From Pseudomonadota bacterium (GTDB lineage Bacteria > Pseudomonadota > Alphaproteobacteria > Acetobacterales > Acetobacteraceae): DNA of 11,571 bases. The notes beneath the pieces were generated by a model. The model was not told the DNA's origin. It did no database searches and worked only from the letters and a program-made list of their open reading frames with translations. Shown piece by piece: positions 6,404 through 11,571 of the stretch (its first letter is position 1; each line of letters opens with the position of its first letter). Location: NCBI GenBank assembly GCA_023424475.1, contig JAFADX010000176.1:1-11571 (forward strand). Reading direction: 5' to 3'. The translations under genes and the position numbers were made by a program.

Positions 6404-6972
6404 GCGCCTGGCCCGCCACGCGGTACTTCCTCGCCATGGCGCACAACAACGCCTGGGCGAACCACCGGCTGCTCGCCGCCTGCGCCGGCCTCTCCCAGGC
6501 GGAGTTCGAGGCGCCGCGCGCCGGCTTCTTCCCCTCCCTGCGCGCGACGCTGAACCACATCCTGATCGTCGACCGCTTCTACGTGGACGCGGTCGAGGGC
6601 GGCACGCTCGGCCCCGCCGCCTGGGCCGATCCCGAGCCCTGCCGCGATGTCGCGGCGCTGGCCGAGGCGCAGGCCGGCTGCGACCGCCGGCTGATCGCCG
6701 CCTGCGCGGCGCTGGACGAGGCCGGGCTCGCGCGGATCGTCGAGGCGCATCGCGGCACGCGCATCCAGCGCGAACGCGCCGACCGGCTGCTGCTGCACCT
6801 CTTTCAGCACCAGATCCATCATCGCGGCCAGGCGCATGCGATGCTCTCCGGCACCTCGGTCGCACCGCCGCAGCTCGACGAGTTCTACAGCGTCGGGGAA
6901 GCGCCGCTGCGCGCCGCGGAATTCGCCGCCCTCGGCTGGACGGAGGCGACCGTCTGGCCCGACACGACGTGA
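6400..6972 (+). CDS. DinB family protein (four-helix metalloprotein)
   Basis: This 190-residue protein starts at GTG 6400, overlapping the metX stop, with GGAGAAGG upstream. The GTG is preferred over ATG 6436 because the family's first helix (TRYFLAMAHNNAWANHRLL, 7-25) begins before that ATG. The DinB/YfiT metal site is visible: His53 in TLNHILIVDRFY, and His137 and His141 in HQIHHRGQAH, an H-x3-H arrangement. The protein is soluble. The superfamily includes thiol-dependent S-transferases (mycothiol, bacillithiol), maleylpyruvate isomerase and many uncharacterised stress proteins. Despite the name there is no link to DNA polymerase IV. The position between metX and metW, with both junctions coupled (its stop lies within the metW Shine-Dalgarno), implies co-expression with methionine synthesis; its substrate is unknown. 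Confidence 0.9.
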   Translation: MSAWPATRYFLAMAHNNAWANHRLLAACAGLSQAEFEAPRAGFFPSLRATLNHILIVDRFYVDAVEGGTLGPAAWADPEPCRDVAALAEAQAGCDRRLIAACAALDEAGLARIVEAHRGTRIQRERADRLLLHLFQHQIHHRGQAHAMLSGTSVAPPQLDEFYSVGEAPLRAAEFAALGWTEATVWPDTT

Positions 6973-6983
6973 GGAGGCCCGCC

Positions 6984-7628
6984 ATGCCCGAAGCCCCCTC
7001 CGACATCCGCTACGTCGCCAAGAACATGCGTCTCGACCTCCGCCTGATCGCGGAGATGATCCCCCATGGCGCCAAGGTCCTCGACATCGGCTGCGGCGAC
7101 GGCGCGCTGATCGGCCACCTCGCGCGCGAGAAGGATGCCGACGCCCGCGGCATCGAGATCGACATGGCGGAGGTGACGAAGGCCGTCTCCGCCGGCCTCG
7201 CCGTCATTCACGGCGATGCCGACAACGACCTCGCCTTCTATCCCGACGGCGGCTTCGACTACGTGGTGCTCTCCCGCACGTTGCAGGCGGTGGAACGGCC
7301 GCGCGAAGTGCTGCGCCAGATGCTGCGCATCGGCCGGCACGCCATCGTCTCCTTCCCGAATTTCGGCCATTGGCAGCTGCGCTGGCGCCTGCTCGTGAAC
7401 GGCCGCATGCCGGACACCGAGACCTGGAACCGCGCCTGGTACGAAACGCCCAACATCCATCCCTGCACGATCCTCGACTTCACCGCGCTCTGCGCGAAGG
7501 AAGGCTATGAGGTGGAACGCTGGCTGGCGGTGGATGAACGTGGGCTGAAGGCGCCCTGGAAGCGTTCGCTGCGGCTGGCGAACCTGTTCGGCGAGCAGGC
7601 GCTGTTCCTGCTCCGGCGCGCGGGCTGA
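6984..7628 (+). CDS. metW: Methionine biosynthesis protein MetW (SAM-methyltransferase fold)
   Basis: This 214-residue protein has the MetW class I methyltransferase fold. Early landmarks are IRYVAKNMRLDLRLIAEMI (8-26) and the SAM-binding glycine motif VLDIGCGDGAL (32-42), with the acidic GIEID at the end of strand 2. Later come YVVLSRTLQAVERP, IVSFPNFGHWQLRWRL and the MetW signature TWNRAWYETPNIHPCTILDF. MetW works with MetX; in several proteobacteria it is needed for, or increases, homoserine acylation, so it is more likely a partner protein than a free methyltransferase. The ATG at 6984 is chosen because GAGGAGG (6971-6977) lies 6 bases before it; an upstream in-frame GTG (6969) would lie across this site. 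It ends 10 bp from the convergent small gene. Confidence 0.95.
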   Translation: MPEAPSDIRYVAKNMRLDLRLIAEMIPHGAKVLDIGCGDGALIGHLAREKDADARGIEIDMAEVTKAVSAGLAVIHGDADNDLAFYPDGGFDYVVLSRTLQAVERPREVLRQMLRIGRHAIVSFPNFGHWQLRWRLLVNGRMPDTETWNRAWYETPNIHPCTILDFTALCAKEGYEVERWLAVDERGLKAPWKRSLRLANLFGEQALFLLRRAG

Positions 7629-7638
7629 CGCGGGCTGT

Positions 7639-7854
7639 TCAGTGCAGCGGCAGGCAGCGCGGGGCGCCGGGCTGCGGCGCGCAATCAGGCGACTTGGACA
7701 CCTGCACGAGGGTCAGGGCGACGGCGGCATGACGCGCCGCCTCATGCTCGCCAAGACGCCTGCATTCCGTTTCGACATAGGACAGCATCATCAGGATCGC
7801 GGTTCGATCGGGGTCTTCCTGCTTCTGCTCGGGCTCCAGTAGCTGGTGATCCAT
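7639..7854 (-). CDS. Small conserved-looking protein of unknown function (71 aa)
   Basis: I do not recognise a named family. The product is charged and helical. An acidic, glutamine-rich N-terminus (1-16) is followed by the predicted amphipathic helix RTAILMMLSYVETECRRL (17-34) and a second helix EHEAARHAAVALTLVQVS (36-53). The tail is short and Pro/Cys-containing. There is no signal peptide. An AGAAGG Shine-Dalgarno (complement of 7857-7864) stands just before the ATG, and codon use resembles the neighbours, which supports a real gene. The upstream region is unusually AT-rich and full of short palindromes, suggesting regulated expression. It converges on metW with a 10-bp gap. Small two-helix proteins of this sort are frequent in Acetobacteraceae, but a role cannot be assigned. 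Confidence 0.6.
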   Translation of the reverse strand: MDHQLLEPEQKQEDPDRTAILMMLSYVETECRRLGEHEAARHAAVALTLVQVSKSPDCAPQPGAPRCLPLH

Positions 7855-8087
7855 GACCTTCTCTCGTCGCGGCCCGCCGGACGTGCCTGGCTCTCACTTC
7901 AGGGTGAAGACACGTCTATCTAACGGTTCATTGGCGTGAACCGACAGTGGCTTCACGGGCGAAAGCCGCGATTGACGTGGATTTCACGACACCTTCGCGC
8001 CATCAGGACGGATCCGGCCAAACGCATCACGCAGCGTTAATAGCTCGTCGGTCCTGCGTGTGACGGGCGGCGGCGCATCACGTCGCC
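7855..8087. other. Palindrome-rich intergenic region
   Basis: This 233-bp spacer lies between two minus-strand genes and is less GC-rich than its surroundings. It contains three perfect inverted repeats. CTTCA-ggg-TGAAG spans 7897-7909, and CGGTTCA-ttggcg-TGAACCG spans 7924-7943. CACGCAG and CTGCGTG (8028-8034 and 8054-8060) are 19 bases apart. TTCACG or its complement occurs at 7935-7940, 7952-7957 and 7983-7988. TAGATA on the minus strand near 7916-7921 could be a -10 element for the 71-residue gene, but no good -35 accompanies it. Confidence 0.5.
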
Positions 8088-9149
8088 TCACGGCCACGCC
8101 AGCGGCCGCAGATGCAGGAGCGGGATATGCGCGACGCTGAAGCGTCCCTGCTCCACCGCGATGGGAACCGTCACCTCCGCCGGTCCGCCATCCGACGGCA
8201 TGCGCGACATCAGCGCGACCACGGCCTGCGCCGCGCGCGCCGTCGCGCGCGGCAGCAGCCGCGCCTCCTCCGTCGCGGCGATCGCACGCGACGCCCCGAT
8301 CAGCCGCAGTTCGCCCATGCCCTGCGGCTGCAGCGCCGCGTCGAGCGTGACCTGCATCCGCGCCTCGCCATCGAGCGGCCCCCAGCGCAGGGCGGCGCTC
8401 TGCACGTCGAGCACGCCGCCCGCATCCCGCCAGAGCCGTGCGCGCCGCGCGGATGGCGGCAAAGGCGGCGGCCCCGTCAATGTCAGGGAGACGCGCACCG
8501 CCTCGACCAGCGGCCCGAAGGCCGCGACCGCGGGCGCCGAGGTCGCCGGCGGCAGGCGCAGCCCTTCGGCCTGCAGGTCGAGCAGCAGCGCCGGTTCCTG
8601 CGCCACCGCGCCGGGCTCGAGCCGCAGTCGTGCCCGGCGCAGTTCCATGGGCCCATCCGGCGGCACCGCCGCGATGCCTTCGCCCAGGATGTCGATGCCG
8701 CGCGGCAGCGGCGATGGCTCGAGCGGCACCTGCGCTTCCAGTCGCGCCGCCGTGAAGGGAACCTCCAGGGCGCCGAGCCGCAGCCGCTGGGCACCTTCCC
8801 ACCGCAGCGCGAGGCGGCCGAGATGCGGCGGCGCCACGCGCAGCACCAGGCGCTCGGCGACATGGGTCACCGGCTCCGCCAGGCCGCGGCCGCGCGCCTC
8901 GACCTGCAACGCCGGCACGACGAGTTCGGCCGCGAAAGGCCAGCCCGCGCGATGCGGCGGATCGTGCTCGATGCTCCAGCCCTCGGCGCGGCGCACCGTC
9001 GTCCAGTCCGCGAAGCCTGCCGCAATCAGCCCGGTCATCCACCACCAGGCCAGGCCATGGACCACCAGGGCGAGCAACGGCAGCAGCAGCAACGCGAGGA
9101 GGGATCGCCGGCGGCGCGAAGGGCCGGGCGACGGCTTGGCGGTGGTCAC
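8088..9149 (-). CDS. DUF2125 domain-containing, membrane-anchored periplasmic protein
   Basis: The 353-residue product starts at GTG 9147-9149; no in-frame ATG precedes the membrane segment. A basic RRRR cluster (12-15) and one hydrophobic segment (about 16-38) anchor it with the bulk in the periplasm. The domain begins with WTTVRRAEGWSIEHDPPHRAGWPF (49-72), matching the DUF2125 pattern in which a Gly-Trp/Tyr strand precedes an (R)xGxPxxxE turn. The rest is long amphipathic beta strands (LRLGALEVPF, MELRRARLRL, VLDVQSAALRWG), resembling AsmA-like envelope proteins. The final ~60 residues match the conserved C-terminal strands (AEVTVPIAVEQGRFSVAHIPL). Function is unknown; a role in the envelope or lipid transport is only inference. 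There is no clear Shine-Dalgarno, and a minus-strand TATACC about 8 bases before the GTG raises the possibility of leaderless translation. Confidence 0.82.
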   Translation of the reverse strand: MTTAKPSPGPSRRRRSLLALLLLPLLALVVHGLAWWWMTGLIAAGFADWTTVRRAEGWSIEHDPPHRAGWPFAAELVVPALQVEARGRGLAEPVTHVAERLVLRVAPPHLGRLALRWEGAQRLRLGALEVPFTAARLEAQVPLEPSPLPRGIDILGEGIAAVPPDGPMELRRARLRLEPGAVAQEPALLLDLQAEGLRLPPATSAPAVAAFGPLVEAVRVSLTLTGPPPLPPSARRARLWRDAGGVLDVQSAALRWGPLDGEARMQVTLDAALQPQGMGELRLIGASRAIAATEEARLLPRATARAAQAVVALMSRMPSDGGPAEVTVPIAVEQGRFSVAHIPLLHLRPLAWP

Positions 9150-9164
9150 GCCGGGCGGTATAGC
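9136..9164 (+). promoter_or_regulatory. Promoter of the gamma-glutamylcyclotransferase gene
   Basis: TTGGCG (9136-9141), a 17-bp spacer and TATAGC (9159-9164) form a plus-strand promoter. Its -35 lies inside the first codons of the divergent DUF2125 gene. The expected start is about 9171, leaving a leader of about 14 bases to ATG 9185 or about 50 bases to ATG 9221. It nearly duplicates the pattern at 5171-5199. Confidence 0.55.
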
Positions 9165-9184
9165 GCCACGCCCGCCGCGCCGCG

Positions 9185-9796
9185 ATGCCGCAGGTCCGCG
9201 AGCCGGGCGCGGATCGCGACATGCATCACCCGTCGGCTGTGCCGCGCGAGGTTCTCGACGCGGATGGCCATTTCTACGTCTTCGCCTATGGCTCCCTGAT
9301 CTGGCGGCCGGGCTTCGTCCATGCCGCGGCGCATCCGGCGCTGCTGCGCGGCTTCCACCGGCGCTTCTGCCTGTGGTCCCACCGCTATCGCGGCACGCCC
9401 GAACGGCCCGGCCTGGTGCTGGGGCTCGATCGCGGCGGCGCCTGCCGCGGCCTCGTCTTCCGCGTGACGGCGGCCGAGGCGGCAGGAGTCCTCGCCTATC
9501 TCGACGACCGCGAACTGCCCGACGGGGCGGAGGTGGTCTACCATCGCCGGATGCTGCCGGTGCGGCTGCTCGACGACGGCCGGGCGGTGCGCGCCGTCGC
9601 CTATGTCGCGAACCGGGGCTGCCGGCTCTATGCCGGGCGGCTGGCGCCCGACCGCGCGGCGGCGGCCATCGCCGCCGGCCATGGCCAGATGGGTCCCAAC
9701 CGGGACTATCTTCTGAACACCCTCGGCCACCTCCGGCAGATGGGCGTGCGCGATGCCGGCCTCGACCGCATCGCGGCGCTGATGCCGGGGGGCTGA
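9185..9796 (+). CDS. ChaC-type gamma-glutamylcyclotransferase
   Basis: The 203-residue product (191 if the ATG at 9221 is used) has the gamma-glutamylcyclotransferase fold of the ChaC subfamily. The substrate-binding loop FAYGSLIWRPGF (33-44) lies at the start. FCLWSHRYRGTPERPGLVLGL (61-81), split here around the conserved Trp, follows. YLDDRE (105-110) carries the presumed catalytic Glu110, and NRGCRLYAG and GPNRDYLLNTL (170-180) close the domain. ChaC enzymes cleave glutathione to 5-oxoproline and Cys-Gly in the cytosol, so the gene is probably concerned with glutathione turnover. The 9185 start lies directly after the promoter but lacks a Shine-Dalgarno; the 9221 start has a GGA 9 bases upstream and also removes 12 residues outside the fold. 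Either is possible. Confidence 0.9.
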   Translation: MPQVREPGADRDMHHPSAVPREVLDADGHFYVFAYGSLIWRPGFVHAAAHPALLRGFHRRFCLWSHRYRGTPERPGLVLGLDRGGACRGLVFRVTAAEAAGVLAYLDDRELPDGAEVVYHRRMLPVRLLDDGRAVRAVAYVANRGCRLYAGRLAPDRAAAAIAAGHGQMGPNRDYLLNTLGHLRQMGVRDAGLDRIAALMPGG

Positions 9797-9811
9797 GGAC
9801 CGTCCGCAACC

Positions 9812-9826
9812 GCCGGCAGCGCCGGC
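9812..9826. repeat. GC-rich hairpin between convergent genes
   Basis: GCCGGC-agc-GCCGGC (9812-9826) can form a 6-bp GC stem 16 bases after the cyclotransferase stop. There is no T-run, so it is at most a weak or Rho-assisted end signal. The remaining 170-bp convergent spacer holds one DnaA box and the start of an AT-rich island. Confidence 0.3.
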
Positions 9827-9925
9827 CGGCGCCCGGAGGAGGCGGCGGCGAAGCAGCCCCCCTCGTGGCCGGCACCGTGTCGGGGCATACGCATCGCCCC
9901 CGCAACGCAAGGCTGGAAGATCCCC

Positions 9926-10039
9926 TTATCCACAAATGCCGGCCGGGGAACCAAATTCATGTGTTTTCAATTGATTGACTGGCTGGTCTGAGGGTCAGGC
10001 TCAATTGCCGGAGACTCATCTTCCCCAGGTTTATCCACA
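9926..10039 (+). promoter_or_regulatory. Pair of perfect DnaA boxes flanking an AT-rich island
   Basis: TTATCCACA, the high-affinity DnaA box, occurs at 9926-9934 and again at 10031-10039. The copies share orientation and are 105 bp apart (ten helical turns at 10.5 bp per turn). Between them, 9951-9979 has 20 A/T in 29 bases, within DNA of about 30% A/T. TCAATTG is repeated at 9967-9973 and 10001-10007, and a GANTC methylation site lies at 10013-10017. The right box lies in the last codons of plsC. The layout resembles a replication origin or a DnaA-binding control site. Against an origin, I find only two strong boxes and the flanking genes point toward the site. Confidence 0.5.
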
Positions 10040-10752
10040 GGCCGGGATATCCCTGCGAGGCGATCGCTTTCGCCCTCGATCGCCTCGGCCAGGGCGGCCA
10101 TGAAGGCCGGCCGCGGCAGGCCCGACGGCACTGGCGGCAGCACCGCGACATGGATGGTCCCCGGCCGCTTGTGGAAGGCGCGGCGCCCCCAGAGCAGGCC
10201 GCTGTCGGTCGCCACCGGCACCACCGGCACGCGCGCCGCCACGGCGAGCGCCGCGACGCCCGGCTGGTAGGCCCGCCGTTCCCCGGGCGCCGTCCGGGTG
10301 CCCTCGGGGAAGATCACCACCGGCCGCCCCGCGGCGAGGACGTCCTGTGCCGCCCGCACCATGGACTTGAGCGCCGAGGCGCCGGCCCTGCGATCCACCG
10401 CGATGTGCCCGCAGCGCCGCGCGAGCAGCCCCCAGACCGGGATCGACAGCAGTTCCTTCTTCAGCACATAGGCCGGTGCCGGCAGCAGCACCAGCCAGAC
10501 CACGGTGTCGAAGGCCGACTGGTGCTTCGCGGCGATGATCGCGCCGCCCGGCGGCAGGTGGTCCCGCCCCGCCACCTCGACCCGGATGCCGCAGACCAGC
10601 CGCAGCAGCGCGACCATCGCCCGCGCCCAGGTGCGGACATAGGCGATCAGCATGGCGGGCGGGGCCAGCAGCAGCGGCAGCGCCACGACCGCGGCCGCCG
10701 CGCTGCCGCCCAGGAAAAGCGCGTTGAACAGCGCCGAGCGCAACAGGATCAA
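9967..10752 (-). CDS. plsC: 1-acyl-sn-glycerol-3-phosphate acyltransferase (PlsC)
   Basis: This 261-residue inner-membrane enzyme acylates lysophosphatidic acid to phosphatidic acid. An N-terminal hydrophobic segment (about 7-36) is followed by the acyltransferase motifs in order: HQSAFD (77-82, the catalytic H-x4-D), GHIAVDRR (115-122), FPEGTR (148-153) and VPVVPVA (175-181). The start is TTG 10750-10752, sharing TTGA with the ydcF stop; GGGAG lies 11 bases upstream and no suitable ATG exists, so translation is probably coupled to ydcF. The last ~25 residues (from SRPVDKPG) are acidic, low in complexity and coded by AT-richer codons. This tail runs across a DnaA box and probably is not part of the catalytic fold. 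Length and motif spacing are normal for the family. Confidence 0.94.
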   Translation of the reverse strand: MILLRSALFNALFLGGSAAAAVVALPLLLAPPAMLIAYVRTWARAMVALLRLVCGIRVEVAGRDHLPPGGAIIAAKHQSAFDTVVWLVLLPAPAYVLKKELLSIPVWGLLARRCGHIAVDRRAGASALKSMVRAAQDVLAAGRPVVIFPEGTRTAPGERRAYQPGVAALAVAARVPVVPVATDSGLLWGRRAFHKRPGTIHVAVLPPVPSGLPRPAFMAALAEAIEGESDRLAGISRPVDKPGEDESPAIEPDPQTSQSIN

Positions 10753-11393
10753 GTCTCGCGTGACTCCCGACCGGATGCGAAGAGGCCGGACAGCCCGGCC
10801 CGGGCAGCGAGGTAGCGCGCATACTCGCCGATGAGGAGCGCCCAGGACGAGGGGCGCAGCAGCGCCCCCGGCGCCCGCAGCGCCCCGGAGGCGACCGGGT
10901 AGGGCACCAGGTCGAGGTCCGGCATGGCCCGGCGCAGCTCCAGCATGGCGCGCGGCATGTGGTAGCCCGCGGTGACGACGCGGATCGAATGCAGATGTTC
11001 GGCACGCGCCCAGGCGGCCGTCTCGGCGGCGTTGCCCCGGGTCGAGGCGGCGGCATGACCCACCGCGACGCGGTCGTGCAGCCCGCTGGCATCGACCCCC
11101 GCCGCGGCGGCGATCTCCGGCAGTCCCGCGGCGTGATGCGCGCCCGAGATCAGCATCAGCCGCGCCTGGCCCCCGGCGAGCAGGCGGAAGCCGGTGGCCA
11201 CGCGTTCGCTGCCTCCGGTGAGCACCACGATGCCGTCGGTCCGCACCGGCGGCGGCTCGGACTGGTCCAGCACCACCGCCAGGAAGGCCCCGAACCCGGC
11301 AAGGAAGGCGACGACCGGGGCCAGCAGGATGAATGCGAGGCGACGCCGCCGCCGCCGACCGGGCACGGGCGGGGGGGGCGCGTTGTCGCTCAC
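10749..11393 (-). CDS. YdcF/DUF218 family protein
   Basis: The 214-residue product begins at GTG 11391-11393, within a GTGA overlap with the upstream ftsX stop. A proline/arginine-rich head (8-18) precedes one membrane helix (about 19-42). The DUF218 domain then faces the periplasm. Its motifs are GIVVLTGGSERVATGFRLL (54-72), LMLISGAH (79-86), a STRGNAAETAAW block (about 117-128) and VVTAGYHMPRAMLELRR (138-154). E. coli members of this family (SanA, YdcF, ElyC) are linked to envelope integrity and peptidoglycan precursor handling; the biochemical role is unsettled. The ftsX-ydcF-plsC order is common in alphaproteobacteria and suggests joint expression of envelope functions. Confidence 0.9.
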   Translation of the reverse strand: MSDNAPPPPVPGRRRRRRLAFILLAPVVAFLAGFGAFLAVVLDQSEPPPVRTDGIVVLTGGSERVATGFRLLAGGQARLMLISGAHHAAGLPEIAAAAGVDASGLHDRVAVGHAAASTRGNAAETAAWARAEHLHSIRVVTAGYHMPRAMLELRRAMPDLDLVPYPVASGALRAPGALLRPSSWALLIGEYARYLAARAGLSGLFASGRESRET

Positions 11394-11571
11394 GGCAGGC
11401 GCCTCAGCCAGCGGCGCACCGTGGCCTGGGTGGCGACCCAGCCGACCGCGGCCGCGGCAAAGGGCAGGGCCAGGAGGTCGAACCAGGGCAGGGAGGTCCA
11501 GGAGGTCTCGCCCGCCAGCGGCCCCGCCAGCCGCACCAGCCCCGCCAGGGCCGGCACGGCCGCGCCGGTCC
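11390..11571 (-). CDS. ftsX: Cell division protein FtsX, C-terminal fragment (cut by window edge)
   Basis: Only the last 60 codons are in the window. They read a leucine/alanine-rich stretch, then WTSLPWFDLLALPFAAAAVG (the last transmembrane helix) and WVATQATVRRWLRRLP before the stop. A hydrophobic helix followed by a short Arg-rich tail (TVRRWLRRLP) is the usual end of alphaproteobacterial FtsX, the permease-like partner of the ATPase FtsE that controls peptidoglycan hydrolases at the septum. The assignment rests on this tail plus the downstream ydcF and plsC, so it is probable rather than certain. The stop overlaps the ydcF start by four bases. Confidence 0.68.
   Translation of the reverse strand, partial: TGAAVPALAGLVRLAGPLAGETSWTSLPWFDLLALPFAAAAVGWVATQATVRRWLRRLP

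Noticed and set aside
4319..7006. Very long minus-strand open frame continuing upstream of hisC, antisense to metX, DinB and metW
   Set aside because: Low-complexity Arg/Ala/Gly-rich translation typical of GC-rich antisense frames; it lies opposite well-supported genes, and hisC itself begins at 4318.
8034..8042. CtrA-type TTAA site near the palindromic region
   Set aside because: Only one TTAA half is present; the second half at the required spacing is missing.
7984..8091. 35-codon minus-strand ORF beginning with a GTG that overlaps the DUF2125 stop
   Set aside because: No Shine-Dalgarno, no recognisable domain, and the region is rich in non-coding dyads; possible but unsupported.
8112..9978. 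Plus-strand frames opposite the DUF2125 gene running into the cyclotransferase region
   Set aside because: Shadow frames with Arg/Ser/Pro-rich translations; both real genes account for the region.
9926..10039. Plasmid iteron or att site reading of the repeated 9-mer
   Set aside because: The repeated units match the DnaA box exactly, there are only two, and no rep, integrase or transposase gene is nearby.
1..11571. Defence island, CRISPR array, insertion sequence or novel multi-gene mobile system
   Set aside because: All genes are ordinary chromosomal types with uniform codon use; no spaced repeats, terminal inverted repeats or recombinase genes were found.

Overview
The window is very GC-rich chromosomal DNA (about 70% by eye) with strong G/C preference at third codon positions, GTG and TTG starts, and many four-base gene overlaps. 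The gene set and order (chorismate mutase-hisC-tyrA; metX...metW; DUF2125 beside a ChaC-type protein; plsC-ydcF-ftsX) suggest an alphaproteobacterium, probably Rhodospirillales/Acetobacteraceae of the Roseomonas type. That placement is inferred from recalled gene order and protein style, not from a search. I see no mobile element, CRISPR array, tRNA or rRNA. No gene-free stretch exceeds 300 bases.

Left part (1-2260): an NTF2/SnoaL-like protein (minus) is divergent from a MarR-family regulator (plus). Their 69-bp intergenic region is filled with nested inverted and direct repeats that look like the regulator's operator. Next comes an outer-membrane protein of the LpxR (lipid A 3'-O-deacylase) family with a signal peptide. 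It is preceded by a perfect 16-bp tandem duplication and followed by a weak terminator-like hairpin.

Centre (2356-7628): two divergent amino-acid operons share an 88-bp spacer. Leftward, a chorismate mutase, a HisC-type aminotransferase and a TyrA dehydrogenase overlap by 4 and 8 bases. Together they can take chorismate to tyrosine, with HisC probably supplying the aromatic transamination. The chorismate mutase carries a long C-terminal part that I read as the remains of a bifunctional PheA protein: first prephenate dehydratase lobe plus ACT domain, with the catalytic Thr-Arg-Phe missing. Rightward, metX, a DinB-fold gene and metW form a tight run for methionine synthesis, with the DinB gene sitting between two genes that are usually adjacent.

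Right part (7639-11571): a small 71-residue protein of unknown function, a palindrome-rich spacer, a DUF2125 membrane-anchored protein, and a divergent ChaC-type gamma-glutamylcyclotransferase. Two promoters in the window share the pattern TTGGCG-N17-TAT(T/A)GC, one for the chorismate mutase operon and one for the cyclotransferase. The window ends with a translationally coupled leftward run ftsX-ydcF-plsC (cell division, DUF218 envelope protein, phosphatidic acid synthesis).

The most unexpected non-coding signal is a pair of perfect DnaA boxes (TTATCCACA), same orientation and exactly 105 bp apart. They flank an AT-rich island at and inside the 3' end of plsC, and could be a replication origin or a DnaA-binding control locus.
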